From a virus, in the IMG/VR virus record IMGVR_UViG_3300036791_001038, positions 1 through 64,000 of that record: a stretch of DNA of 64,000 nt, one strand, 5' to 3'. The notes below the pieces were generated by a model. That model had not been told where the DNA came from. It was given only the letters and a program-made list of their open reading frames with translations, and made no database searches. The number at the start of each line of letters is the position of its first letter. Positions within the stretch are counted from its first letter, which is position 1. Both the position numbers and the translations under genes were made by a program. Shown one piece after another: positions 20,901-25,721 of this stretch.

Positions 20901-21045
20901 CCCACGTAACACTCAGAAGTCTGGTAAGGTGATCTCATGGCCTTCGACCGCCAGCGTTCCATTCCTGTTCCCATCAACGAGCCTGAGCCCTCCGAGGGGG
21001 CTATCAGCCTTTGGGATGTTGACTGGGACGACCCCGAGCAGGTAG
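11323..21045 (+). CDS. Giant head-module polyprotein: prohead-protease-like N-terminus plus many enzyme-like modules (3,240 aa)
   Basis: GTG 11323 follows GAAGGGGTGAGGTG. In order, the chain holds: a protease-like domain (1-217), translated antisense of an HNH gene (about 219-363), GNAT (390-480), a zinc region (610-760), Nudix (855-996), ParB-like (1023-1133), a WITP module (1154-1286), ADP-ribosyltransferase(ART)-like (1336-1450), Arr-like (1461-1580), two related ART-like units (1667-1822, 1842-2000), a zinc knuckle and second WITP module (2018-2183), GNAT-like (2195-2305), ART-like units (2323-2556, 2568-2700, 2782-2893, 2905-3033) and a GNAT-like end (3053-3196). The motif LRAFVA recurs at 375, 485, 847, 1454, 1659, 2311 and 3043. 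I infer a packaged or processed effector chain. The last 36 codons overlap the next gene in another frame and may carry no selected sequence. Individual domain calls vary in certainty. Confidence 0.85.
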   Translation: MIKYASLEILSSEYGGDGPIRRQAHRADFAYDPRPGFLYVRSRAISSRVNDNYDGFPAEEIEKGYKSFIGKPVFVNHVNDDHRRARGVVIAAALHHDVNPNGTPDTWCEVLMEVDAHRFPKLAQAIVQGHIDKTSMGVDVEYSICSACGNKATSPAEYCRHIPQLKGSKIVRRNAKTGRPEETLIYETCYGLSFFENSLLVEDPADPTAFFLGVDKRGLDMSPHHASKDLVDQAPGDAIVHGQFSPGQRTGSNLANFVLGELGAPMPDTSGLAVTGDLVGHVVDVGTDHPVGGILARRVVAGMADEQPIWDRADQLFVTEAMGIGRATVDSESAISLVGAAPGPGPAGVRTAGAINPGEVPLHVAHDDQLKRSGLGAFVASSDEEGPRTGQFGDDHALVNVHQVKSRPNTYYLHNLWVNPDHRDKGIGSRLMKSITDEHDANGSTLALHTDQPRLQEWYKGMGFEPKERDVFGQVMERPPRTAGLRAFVAASSDEDDDLSTKSPAEIDARLGDHHTKLYGHQGRQASALEQMHHAVGDRQQGRGQGKFWQKSHQEVLNHDPSTLTNPRLARDYARNRTAYDSAGEDAKTEQGHISRYDNEFHKRGGWSRFFLVPDGHIHSSMQCHSCRPTTPFSWLPNLSGKSEGEAVEQHGPHLCTHCFKSAPTEWKRDPAETRAEEKKKSGEYCEGGKASSYPDAEERARRKATHPQGKVKLEPGEAMYTGQRGGYQGRCPTCKTIQKVKNSGEFYQHKPPEVPKEEKPKVERPVLPDPGKGLKTHLRQKHQMNTHDFDSYQQYQPDKSLDQIHSDLHEKYDNNQHAPNNHTHGGSAPPATTVMTPPREGSRRGLRAFVGADASGITVAGLAVVARDTGRVLMLQRLLDGKDPAGGTWEWPGGHIGQDESPIEGAIREWKEEVGQHLPEGHVGGSWDSKGMYQGFVYVIPSEDDIEVYSGKRPVTNPDDPKGDNPEAVAWWDPKDLPDMPALRPECKTTDWSLFKPAAIAKVAVEEKPSEPWYHSADDYEGAVGDRTHITRNVQMDLPTHLVAHMPGVMDERPGEHRNMQGDKWEDFKNDISANGIKNPLFITVDHGQRPRLSEGNHRRDAAIELGLKHVPAQVRYYGHAERDSDLEDQARKWWTHNPQHLPRTSARASRIKWDQVEQDYEHSGPSDYGGAYWITPSGKNLNVGEYHSNLFKHPAVGYNPNAKPEYADEDSRHVLAQGGVRIMHLPNSAYGNRIAVEHHHPLTEGQQKTLISFVHRSHPDSLDYDGPNGYRQFDFPTGADVRKHLSKEAAYDLLGPGKGHYFEPVEEGSDWCAVCGHDRRVTKHPLPKQAAAERQYLYHTSPVHNRASITEKGLLPNQPGHEDEPELPKGVYLDSDEKMALDTGNDYGEDVWKVDVTGLKHHVDPYWEGVAHRPNTSHYVKGAIPPHRVTLHRPASWHECSDKSCHLARIGLRAFVALVVPKTFFHGTTEELQPGDVLHPGNEMGLKTHPQLHKWRGDHVWATPEEAGAWGYSEQAETSRGTHHVYGPTVGDRPRPRVYEVEPMGPVQKRRRLSPFDPEEYTMPSARVLRSIDIPHPEVPLPTQGKPSGGGMQGRLPGEKSWENWKTLEPDAADLSEHWELSRRRHPEAWAAGDKEEPAPETDEHQQKLFAARMAALRAFIAVNSSDEVPPPMGESPIPEGHVRLFHQTSVKQAESVRQHGLTMEHARDVSGPRGVWASHGTRFYGEGDEHATVEFHVPYDELRDTAGGQSPHRHQPQEDWEKSTHHTLIIPRSIKPHEISAIHLPWHNRYHYFHDNGMTDDVKKGEYDNLSDMKDYGPAIDKIKHEALRHLAMQAEDEVPPRLGTAPIPEDHVRLYHHTWSRNVPGIREHGLLAEMGQGDSGKGYGNEASAGVWAASQHPEPDPQSDRHVIEFHAHPREIDVNGPSPGQDIHKWQQGDHNVLMRGSVPKENILAIHAPWHTAYHQISEDARDREDVKGGKLDWVHNDPSMKEISKAVHKIQSEAKKTRNTEKPQQCNWCKQPATKSMLWAEGMGYIPTCDKHEAKTRDHIENTNDDEVVAIHQIKQGAKQPYIGKGWWLTPEGKKIGVYDHYETTPGMARQMIRPHMAESGQVRVRSFNNQLNVQTSRPFTDAQRQSLLLDADKHSRMFVDVLHPDTEESIHSESGGPEDADRMLARAHRAAIPHTAALTLLADQPYAGGHTFQFIKATPKVMGGSSLHELRAYPEGESKRYSGSLRWSYKSGEIAGIDVDKDQQRQGLATELLGRARDIAATTRGVIAPKHSDQRTNEGEAWARSTGDRLPRRLTGLGVFVAAFGQPQLFDPGSGGHEHLPNPRGGLDWHHGTPHHFESFEEERPEEDDPYGGYDFETGEKFKQPHWNTHLGQHWTSLPGVAEHFAKGQYGQYGEGKGHVITANLGVKHPKDYKLESHMDKEAFEHAWDGHDPHDYHDEFCHNPEHRDDPDEEHFDDEPYHYNDQHERGDEVDRQVQARYRDREQQGEWLSQHPDSGSLAESFKDKVRQEGHDGITYGNELEGPHGHQCAITFDEHQIHNPRRRALGKLAVEDYDTLYHITDQHHFALDPEHAPQDNAFAIQDRSHYKGLYATKDPDTWRAQGYHRPYVAELHVPHGLAQQERWHGESFIPAEHFDKVKVNRVIPFDAHQREKWGEPGTIESYHGTHYQTNQPLKKKPGWESSDYYEADENEPATKDVRDFTPKEHTRHLKRLREYLHHVQGWGWNEFNQKHEHVGIGEDEQDEEGMPIRRDQKGQPMTRDRYAAKTGPIYYHGHGRGGARAATGDPEWDDNLFVSHDPEVAKLYGPKLDRIQMAPDTKVARHEHWLGAQRPDIALNLLRKAKAKNADVIEFHKPHDFVGHIILNKDKIVSREPYDPGHTAMADRGDYGMEHSPHLEGPALHELGHSYPDIYDHPEYYGSMHERPGRESARALKRAKGIGPDDQVSIYRAAPHGVTTFNHGDWVTLSPSYAQQHSRHPTDESRDMPIYKAQVAAKHVHWDENDINEFGYSGPEVPATKHLPGGPDAPRLAAFVAALDPGQVSEASPEEFHRRFSEAMEGSPFVHHVTNHTPEEIRSGGMRPLTTNGGDTGVLVHDHGDGRIEATGLYNRSKVKGAGVDLLKHTMEHHGVNYVEAYGPRLPQLYRRAGFQTTEKYRFDREQANPGWDFRQFDSPSYHIMHPRNTQKSGKVISWPSTASVPFLFPSTSLSPPRGLSAFGMLTGTTPSR
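11977..12411 (-). CDS. HNH homing endonuclease, antisense within the polyprotein gene (144 aa)
   Basis: ATG 12411 is preferred (GTG 12420 is possible). The HNH_3-type core is clear: YGALRVNGRSTYAHRFGYE, then FVRHTCDNPPCQNPAHWVVGTH and DNMADKIARDRQ. A C-terminal DNA-binding segment follows (LTEDEVREIRTSSLTRAELA, GVSWSLIDQILRGVVW). Family members nick or cut a target to promote their own spread. The gene sits precisely between the protease domain and the first LGAFVA motif. Its complement keeps the host frame open for about 147 codons. No good Shine-Dalgarno was seen upstream. Confidence 0.8.
   Translation of the reverse strand: MERYLSRIDRSGGPDACWPWTWGCTNKGYGALRVNGRSTYAHRFGYEQLVGPIPDGLFVRHTCDNPPCQNPAHWVVGTHIDNMADKIARDRQSRGIWHGRAKLTEDEVREIRTSSLTRAELAMYYGVSWSLIDQILRGVVWTHI
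12490..12765 (+). other. Domain: GNAT acetyltransferase-like
   Basis: Residues about 390-481. The order LHNLWVNPDHRDKGIGSRLM (acetyl-CoA binding motif RxxGIG), a following helix, then LALHTDQPRLQEWYKGMGF matches GNAT motifs A and B. The substrate is unknown. It is flanked by LGAFVA (12445) and LRAFVA (12775). Confidence 0.7.
13885..14310 (+). other. Domain: Nudix hydrolase
   Basis: Residues about 855-996. The Nudix box Gx5Ex7REUxEExGU is complete: G895 H I G Q D E901 ... R909 E910 W K E913 E914 V G916. The preceding strand VAGLAVVARDTGRVLMLQR and the following EDDIEVYSGKRPV...AVAWWDPKDLPDMPAL also fit. It would hydrolyse a nucleoside-diphosphate-linked substrate such as ADP-ribose or NADH. 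This is notable beside several ADP-ribosyltransferase-like modules. Confidence 0.85.
14389..14721 (+). other. Domain: ParB/sulfiredoxin-like
   Basis: Residues about 1023-1133. NISANGIKNPLFITVDHGQ...RLSEGNHRRDAAIELGLKHV follows the ParB N-terminal pattern (nGI..Pl.I....l..GnHR..Aa..lG...vp). These folds bind or hydrolyse nucleotides (CTP in ParB), and phage versions are common. Function in this context is unknown. Confidence 0.6.
15328..15660 (+). other. Domain: ADP-ribosyltransferase-like (YHTS type)
   Basis: Residues about 1336-1446. YLYHTSPVHNRASITEKGLL, then LPKGVYLDSDEKMALD and VWKVDVTGLKHHVDP fit the H-Y/S-strand pattern of small ART-fold enzymes (RNA 2'-phosphotransferase/PARP-like). 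GC content is lower than in the flanking modules. The activity is not proven by sequence. Confidence 0.45.
15703..16062 (+). other. Domain: rifampin ADP-ribosyltransferase (Arr)-like
   Basis: Residues about 1461-1580. FFHGTTEELQPGDVLHPGN (H1468-G-T), a long variable loop, WATPEEAGAWGYSE and RVYEVEPMGPVQ...PSARVLRSIDIP align with the Arr pattern (FYHGT..L.pGd.l.pG ... vYeVePtGp). Arr enzymes transfer ADP-ribose from NAD to rifampin; relatives may modify other targets. It is directly preceded by an LRAFVA motif. Confidence 0.65.
16321..17320 (+). other. Two tandem related ART-like domains
   Basis: Residues about 1667-1822 and 1842-2000. Both open with SPIPEGHVRLFHQTS / APIPEDHVRLYHHTW and continue with a GL helix, GVWASHG / GVWAASQ, VEFHVP / IEFHAH, and a closing IHLPWHNRYHY / IHAPWHTAYHQ. 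They clearly arose by duplication. The HxT-type start and strand order resemble ADP-ribosyltransferase folds, but no catalytic Glu is certain. Confidence 0.5.
17905..18240 (+). other. Domain: GNAT-like
   Basis: Residues about 2195-2306. SGSLRWSYKSGEIAGIDVDK followed by QQRQGLATELLGRARDIA is the motif-A pattern of GNAT acetyltransferases (QxxGLA). A short C-terminal strand follows before the next LGVFVA motif (18253). Confidence 0.6.
18289..20424 (+). other. Run of four ART-like modules
   Basis: Residues about 2323-2556 (WHHGTPHHF ... HDGITYGNELEG ... CAITFDEHQI), 2568-2700 (TLYHITDQHHF ... GLYATKDPDTW ... YVAELHVP), 2782-2893 (IYYHGHGRGG ... NLFVSHDPEVAKLYG) and 2905-3033 (VSIYRAAPHGV ... 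GDWVTLSPSYAQQH ... DINEFGYSG). The last matches a phage ART-type pattern (YRA, GDWVTLS, DINEFGY). Certainty differs: the fourth is strongest, the third weakest. Confidence 0.5.
20480..20910 (+). other. Domain: C-terminal GNAT-like
   Basis: Residues about 3053-3196. A strand pair around GVLVHDHGDGRIEATGLYN, an amphipathic helix VKGAGVDLLKHTMEHHGV and NYVEAYGPRLPQLYRRAGFQ fit the second half of a GNAT fold. The canonical acetyl-CoA loop is weak. Confidence 0.4.
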
Positions 21046-21176
21046 CCGCGCTCAAGGCCCAGACCGAAGCCGAGCTTGAGGCCGAGAACCCCGAGGATTG
21101 GGCCGCCATGACGCCCGAGCAGAGGGAGAACTCCTGGAAGGCGGCCCTCGCTCAACTCGGCGTACACGGCGTCTGA
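20937..21176 (+). CDS. Small acidic helical protein (79 aa)
   Basis: ATG 20937 has AAGGTGA upstream and overlaps the last 109 nt of the polyprotein ORF in another frame. The product (AISLWDVDWDDPEQVAALKAQTEAELEAENPEDW) is acidic and helical. It sits between the protease and scaffold genes and might be a small core or scaffold accessory. The role is unknown. Confidence 0.65.
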   Translation: MAFDRQRSIPVPINEPEPSEGAISLWDVDWDDPEQVAALKAQTEAELEAENPEDWAAMTPEQRENSWKAALAQLGVHGV

Positions 21177-21177
21177 G

Positions 21178-21214
21178 CCTGTCGGGCGCTCCCTGAGCGC
21201 GCCGAAGTGGTGAG
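21178..21214 (+). promoter_or_regulatory. Virion-gene leader element, copy 2
   Basis: CCTGTC (21178), CCTGAGC (21192-21198) and GAAGTGGTGAG (21204-21214), ending at the base before the ATG of the scaffold-like gene. This copy has the loosest spacing: 12 rather than 10 nt between the middle and 3' boxes. Confidence 0.45.
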
Positions 21215-23449
21215 ATGTCTCTGGTCGCCACCGCCAAAGAGCAGACCACGGTGCCGCCCGAGGTGGACACCATGCGGGAGGAGATCTGCCCGGTCTGCGG
21301 CTCGGACGACTCCTACGTGGGTGACAAATGCTCGGTGTGCGGCTTCGAGAAGCCCCCGTCGCTGTTCATGGACCCCGACACCTCCCTGGCCCAGAACGTC
21401 AACCTGCGCCAGCAGGACCAGGAGGACGCCAACGACGACGGGGCCGGGGATCTGCAGTGCCCCGAGTGCGGGGAGACCTTCTCCTCGGCCGAGGCCCTGA
21501 ACCAGGCCGGGGACCCCCACCTGGCCCCGGCCGCCCAGACCATCCCGGCCGAGCAGGACCTGGTCGCTCCCGAGGAGGGCTCAGAAGAGCCGGAGGGGCC
21601 GCTGGAAGCCCCCGAGGACGAGGATGAGAACCAGATGGCCCCAGGCCCGCCTGAGGACGCCATGGGCGTTCCTGGGCAGCCTGAGCCCCCCGAGGAGGAC
21701 CAGGAGGAGGAGCTACCACCGGGTCAGCCCGAGGACCAGGACGAGGTAGCTCCCGGCCAGGAGGGACCAGAGCCGCCCGAGGGGGAGCTTGACGGCGAGG
21801 AGATCCCCGAGGGGGCCGAGGAGGAAGAGGAGCCTGAGCAGGCCGAGCAGGAACAGGTCGATCCCGAGGCCATGGCCGAGCAGCAGTATGCCGCCGATCA
21901 GCAGGGCATGGCCGACACCGGCTACGAGGAGGGCGACATCTGCCCCAACTGCGGTCAAGGCATCCTGCAGGAAGTCGGCCCGGAAGGCCCCATCGTCCCG
22001 CCCGAGACCAGCAGCCCGCGCACCGCCCCTGACTCCGGTGACCAGGGCCAGTCACCCTTCCCGGTCAGCGACGAGGACGAAGAGGATGAGGGTGACCAGG
22101 AAGAGGCACCCGGCGCAGACGAGGCCGAGGAGTCCGGCGGTCAGTCCGACATAGCCCCCGAAGACCAAGACGACGGGGATGAGGACCAGGAGCCAGACGA
22201 TGAGGACGGGGACGAGGATGAGGACGAGGATGGCATCCCTCCCTGGGTGAAGAAGAAGACAAGTTCACATGAACTACCAGCCATAGGAAGGAGCCCCAGT
22301 ACCATGGCCAACCGCACCCGCACCAACGGTCGCGTCACGCCCCGACAGCCCCAAACCACCACCCGCACCGCCAACACCGCTCAGCCCGAGCCCACGCCCC
22401 GGACCTCGGTGCGGACGGCCCTGCACGCCTCGCTCAACCAGCAGGCCCATGTGCTGCGCCAGATGACCGCGGCCTGCCAGCAGGAGCGCATCCTGCGCCT
22501 GGCGGCCGAGGCCCGCATCACCACCTTGGAGCGCCAGATGCTGCGCTTCGCCCAACTGGCCGGGGCCGATCACGATGCCGAGCTTCGCTCCCTCAACGAG
22601 GAGGGCTACCGGACCCACACCGCCCTCATGGCCCGTGCCGCCTCCCTGCATGACACCACTCGGCACATTGCCGACCAGCGCGACCCCGGTCAGCCCGTGC
22701 CCGAGCCCGCCCCGGCTCCTCCGGTGGTGACCGAGCAGGAGGCGGCCCAGCCCGCCGGGCGGGACGACGTGACCCAGCTTGGGGCCACTCCGGTGGCCGA
22801 CGTGTCCGCCGACGCCACCCTGGCCGTGGACGAGCCCTACGGCACGGCTGCCTTCGAGCCCCTCAACCTCAACCAGGTGGACGTGACCGCCCCGGTCCAG
22901 AACACCCAGGGCCATCTGCCCCCCGAGCAGACCATCATCCCCGTCGAGGTGCGCGTCGGTGACCCCGACGATCCCCAGCCCAGCTTCGGTTGGACCATCG
23001 ACGGTGGCAACCCCTCCGGTCAGACCGGGGGCTCGGTGGGCTCAGGGGCTCCCACGGGAGCCGGGCGCGGCGCACCAGGGGTCCAGCCCGGCACCACCGC
23101 GGCCCGCAACGACGGCCAGGTCTCCCTGGGAGCCCTGCGGCTGGCTCGGCTCCGCATGCAAGCTGGTATTGCCCCGGCCAACCAGGACGACCTGTCCATC
23201 GCCGCGGCCATCCAGGACAACCCGGCCCTGACCGTCGAGGCCATCAACACCGAGATCCGCACCCTGACCCAGGTGTTGTCGGCCCAGCCTCAGGCCCAAC
23301 AGCGCACCGCCGCCGCCAGCCGTCGCCTGGTCCCCCGTGCCGCGCCGGGGGCCGAGCCCATGCCCTCTCTGGCCCCGAGCGGGGAAGGCCCCATTCGATC
23401 CCACGCTTCTACCGGGCAAGTTACGGCAGATGAGATGCTCTTCGAATAG
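21215..23449 (+). CDS. Scaffold-like acidic head protein with zinc ribbons (744 aa)
   Basis: ATG 21215 follows the leader element directly. Residues 20-50 carry CPVCGSDDSYVGDKCSVCGF, residue about 89 starts CPECGE, and residue about 248 starts CPNCGQG: three Cys-pair modules. Residues 110-350 are extremely acidic and Pro/Glu/Gly-rich. The C-terminal half is helical (NQQAHVLRQMTAACQQERIL, AEARITTLERQMLRFAQL) then Pro/Gly-rich. Position between the protease-like gene and the capsid genes, together with charge and coiled-coil content, indicates a scaffold or core protein. That assignment rests on context. Confidence 0.65.
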   Translation: MSLVATAKEQTTVPPEVDTMREEICPVCGSDDSYVGDKCSVCGFEKPPSLFMDPDTSLAQNVNLRQQDQEDANDDGAGDLQCPECGETFSSAEALNQAGDPHLAPAAQTIPAEQDLVAPEEGSEEPEGPLEAPEDEDENQMAPGPPEDAMGVPGQPEPPEEDQEEELPPGQPEDQDEVAPGQEGPEPPEGELDGEEIPEGAEEEEEPEQAEQEQVDPEAMAEQQYAADQQGMADTGYEEGDICPNCGQGILQEVGPEGPIVPPETSSPRTAPDSGDQGQSPFPVSDEDEEDEGDQEEAPGADEAEESGGQSDIAPEDQDDGDEDQEPDDEDGDEDEDEDGIPPWVKKKTSSHELPAIGRSPSTMANRTRTNGRVTPRQPQTTTRTANTAQPEPTPRTSVRTALHASLNQQAHVLRQMTAACQQERILRLAAEARITTLERQMLRFAQLAGADHDAELRSLNEEGYRTHTALMARAASLHDTTRHIADQRDPGQPVPEPAPAPPVVTEQEAAQPAGRDDVTQLGATPVADVSADATLAVDEPYGTAAFEPLNLNQVDVTAPVQNTQGHLPPEQTIIPVEVRVGDPDDPQPSFGWTIDGGNPSGQTGGSVGSGAPTGAGRGAPGVQPGTTAARNDGQVSLGALRLARLRMQAGIAPANQDDLSIAAAIQDNPALTVEAINTEIRTLTQVLSAQPQAQQRTAAASRRLVPRAAPGAEPMPSLAPSGEGPIRSHASTGQVTADEMLFE

Positions 23450-23635
23450 CTATGGGGTCTCGTCCACCAACTGATTTTCGTCCACGAACTGAACCTGTAG
23501 ATAATCGACAGTTTCAGGCAGCATCAACAGGAACATGCGTAGTTCGCTTCGGCGTATACGCACGGTAATAAGTGCCGGTTGATCAGGATTCGGTAGCTCA
23601 GGATCAGGACCAGTAATAGGCGGCAGCGCAGTCAT
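23450..23635 (-). CDS. Possible small antisense-oriented gene (61 aa)
   Basis: On the minus strand, ATG 23635 opens a 61-residue frame (MTALPPITGPDPELPNPDQP, then ALITVRIRRSELRMFLLMLP and VDYLQVQFVDENQLV) that looks like a compact strand-helix protein. The surrounding 318 nt hold no plus-strand gene, so it is not a shadow. TACAAT lies 11 nt upstream as a possible -10. There is no clear Shine-Dalgarno. Function unknown. Confidence 0.45.
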   Translation of the reverse strand: MTALPPITGPDPELPNPDQPALITVRIRRSELRMFLLMLPETVDYLQVQFVDENQLVDETP

Positions 23636-23653
23636 GCTGCGATTGTATTTACC

Positions 23654-23685
23654 CACGAACTCCGGTCCTCCGATCGGGGTTCGTG
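23654..23685. terminator. Hairpin between scaffold-like and capsid genes
   Basis: CACGAACTCCG pairs with CGGGGTTCGTG (11 bp, one G-T) around a 10-nt loop. It may terminate scaffold transcription, or act in the leader of the small minus-strand gene. No U-run follows. Confidence 0.4.
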
Positions 23686-23703
23686 GTCGTTCAGGGATGA
23701 GAG

Positions 23704-23740
23704 CCTGTCTATTTGCGGTCCAGACCGACGAAGTGGTGAA
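23704..23740 (+). promoter_or_regulatory. Virion-gene leader element, copy 3
   Basis: CCTGTC (23704), CCAGACC (23720-23726) and GAAGTGGTGAA (23730-23740), with the standard 16- and 10-nt offsets. A separate AGGAGG (23752-23757) serves the GTG at 23768. In this copy the 3' box is therefore not the ribosome-binding site, which argues for another role. Confidence 0.55.
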
Positions 23741-23767
23741 AGCCACTCAATAGGAGGCTGAGCGCCC

Positions 23768-24403
23768 GTGATTCGTGTCCCCATCTCTCGGTCGTACATC
23801 AAGCGGACGATCCGGGTCAACTACGGCTGGACCCAGGCCACCCCCAAGAGTGGCTACCTCGATCCCGCTTGGAACCGCTCGGTGCCCATCTGGCCTGGCA
23901 TGGCCTTCATGAGGACCTCCGGCGCGTCTGGCTACACCAGCCCGTACCAGAGCTTCGGAGCCACCTCGGGTGGTCCCAACTACACCCTGCTCAACGCCAC
24001 CGGGGTACCGGCCGGGTTCGTGGGCAACTACATCGGCGGCGAGGGCATCGATGAGCTTCTCGACACCGGCCTGTCCGCCCTGGCCGTGTGGGTCCTCGAC
24101 CCCGACGCCGAGTTCGAGATCCTGGCCCCGGCCTTCGACGCCAACCTGGTCTGGACCGACCCCGGCAACGGCACCGACGCCCTGGTCTATGCCCGCACCT
24201 CCAATCTGGCGGGGGCGGTGGGCCTCAACGGTCTGGGTGGGGCCATCGCGGCAGGCTCCTACACCGGCACCTACGGCCTGCAGGGCCAACTGGTGACCAC
24301 GGCCGACGCCAACAAGTCCACCCAGCCGGTGGCCCGCCTGGTGGCCGTCAACTCCAACCTGTCCATCACCATCGGTGGCCTGGCCGTCCGCTCGGGCTTC
24401 TGA
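23768..24403 (+). CDS. Probable head decoration/stabilisation protein (211 aa)
   Basis: GTG 23768 has AGGAGG 10 nt upstream. The product is strand-rich, Gly/Thr/Ala-rich and Cys-free (TLLNATGVPAGFVGNYIGGE, NLAGAVGLNGLGGAIAAGSY). It directly precedes the major capsid gene, the usual place of a decoration or capsid-cement protein. The N-terminus VPISRSYIKRTIRVNY is basic. The assignment rests on position and composition. Confidence 0.6.
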   Translation: MIRVPISRSYIKRTIRVNYGWTQATPKSGYLDPAWNRSVPIWPGMAFMRTSGASGYTSPYQSFGATSGGPNYTLLNATGVPAGFVGNYIGGEGIDELLDTGLSALAVWVLDPDAEFEILAPAFDANLVWTDPGNGTDALVYARTSNLAGAVGLNGLGGAIAAGSYTGTYGLQGQLVTTADANKSTQPVARLVAVNSNLSITIGGLAVRSGF

Positions 24404-24446
24404 TCCCGCTTCGCCTTAGTCCTCGTCTTACAAGGAGCAAATCGAT

Positions 24447-25439
24447 ATGACTCTGGTTGCCAACGTTGCGGGGCTAGCTCCAAAGCGGGCCAAGAAGTCC
24501 GACGACTACGTCGCTGAGATCCTCAAGCGGCGCGGCGGGGATGGCAACGTCCCGTCGCTGACCCATGAGGCCAAGGTCCGCAAGCTCTCCCTGATCCTCC
24601 AGGACGAGGTCAACGGCATCCGCCGTCTGGGCGTGGGCATGGTCGGACCCATCCAGTTGAAGCTGCGCTACCAGGGCATCACCCGCAACGTGCTGATCGA
24701 GGACCCAGTCACCCCCGGCACCCCGGTCGAGTACGACGTGTGGGACGACCTGGGCCAGGCCTACCTCATGAGTGGCACCGAAGGCGAGGTCCGGGTCACC
24801 CCCTTCGAAGGCAAGCGCCTGCCCATCCGGTTCTGGCGTATCGCCTCCCGTCCGGCCATCCGCAAGGAGGACCTGTTCTACCTCCGCATCAACGCGGTGG
24901 AGCAGGCCCAGGACGAGACCAAGCAGGCCATCATGAAGCAGGAGGACTCCCGCCTCCTGGTCATCATCCAGGCCGCCCTCACCGACTACGCCTCCAGGCC
25001 CGACCATGTCGTCACCCCCAACCACACCGTCTACGAGGCCAGCGGCTACTTCACCCCGCAGTCCATGTACACCGCGGTGGCCCAGTCCGACATGCACGAA
25101 CTGCCAGCCGGGCGCATGCTGGTCAACCCCTTCGACTACCGGGACTTCTTCCGCTGGGACATCAACACCACCGGCTGGGCCTTCAAGGACCGCATTGTGG
25201 CCGGGGAGCAGATCCAGACCTTCGGGGAGTTCAACTTCCAGCGCTCCATCATGGTCCCCCAGGGCCAGATGTACCTGCTGCCCAACCCGGACTTCCTGGG
25301 CGTGTTCCCGGTGCTGTACTCGCTCGACGTGGAGGAGAACCACAACGTCGAGGCCTTCTGGAAGGGCTGGGTTTTCGATGAGATGGTCTCCATGGCCATC
25401 CTCAACCCCAGGGGCATCACCACCGTCCTCAAGGGCTAG
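24447..25439 (+). CDS. Major capsid protein, HK97-fold type (330 aa)
   Basis: ATG 24447 has AAGGAGCAA upstream. After a basic N-terminus (LAPKRAKKSDDYVAEILKRR) come a long spine-helix region (EQAQDETKQAIMKQEDSRLL) and P-domain features, with LVNPFDYRDFFRWDINT and MYLLPNPDFLGVFPVLYSLDV typical of myovirus capsid proteins. Length is usual for the family. No obvious scaffold-domain extension is fused. It forms the icosahedral shell; the upstream protease-like domain may mature it. Confidence 0.85.
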   Translation: MTLVANVAGLAPKRAKKSDDYVAEILKRRGGDGNVPSLTHEAKVRKLSLILQDEVNGIRRLGVGMVGPIQLKLRYQGITRNVLIEDPVTPGTPVEYDVWDDLGQAYLMSGTEGEVRVTPFEGKRLPIRFWRIASRPAIRKEDLFYLRINAVEQAQDETKQAIMKQEDSRLLVIIQAALTDYASRPDHVVTPNHTVYEASGYFTPQSMYTAVAQSDMHELPAGRMLVNPFDYRDFFRWDINTTGWAFKDRIVAGEQIQTFGEFNFQRSIMVPQGQMYLLPNPDFLGVFPVLYSLDVEENHNVEAFWKGWVFDEMVSMAILNPRGITTVLKG

Positions 25440-25466
25440 ACGCCAGGCCCCGGAGGGGGTGCTGAC

Positions 25467-25721
25467 GTGGTGACCACCGACAAGGCCGCCCAGGTGGCCG
25501 CAGAGCCTGAGGAACCGCTCGAACCCTCCTGGTATCGCACCGGCTTCCCCATTATCCGGCGCGTGGTCATCTTCCTACTGGGGATGGCCATCATGATCGA
25601 CGCCCTGTGGGATCGCCAGTACGTGGTCCCGGAGTTGATCATCGGCATGATCATGGTCGGTGTACTTCCGCTCGATGAAGTCCTAAAGTCCCTGACGAGC
25701 AAACGCCGTAAGGGTGGCTGA
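25467..25721 (+). CDS. Small membrane protein, candidate holin (84 aa)
   Basis: GTG 25467 (or the adjacent GTG 25470) follows GGAGGGGGTG. Two hydrophobic segments are visible: about residues 29-46 (IIRRVVIFLLGMAIMIDALW) and 52-70 (VVPELIIGMIMVGVLPL), followed by a basic tail SKRRKGG. Size and topology fit a small two-span holin, which the lysis unit at 9.9-11 kb lacks. The position amid head genes is unusual, so a virion-membrane role is also possible. Confidence 0.6.
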   Translation: MVTTDKAAQVAAEPEEPLEPSWYRTGFPIIRRVVIFLLGMAIMIDALWDRQYVVPELIIGMIMVGVLPLDEVLKSLTSKRRKGG

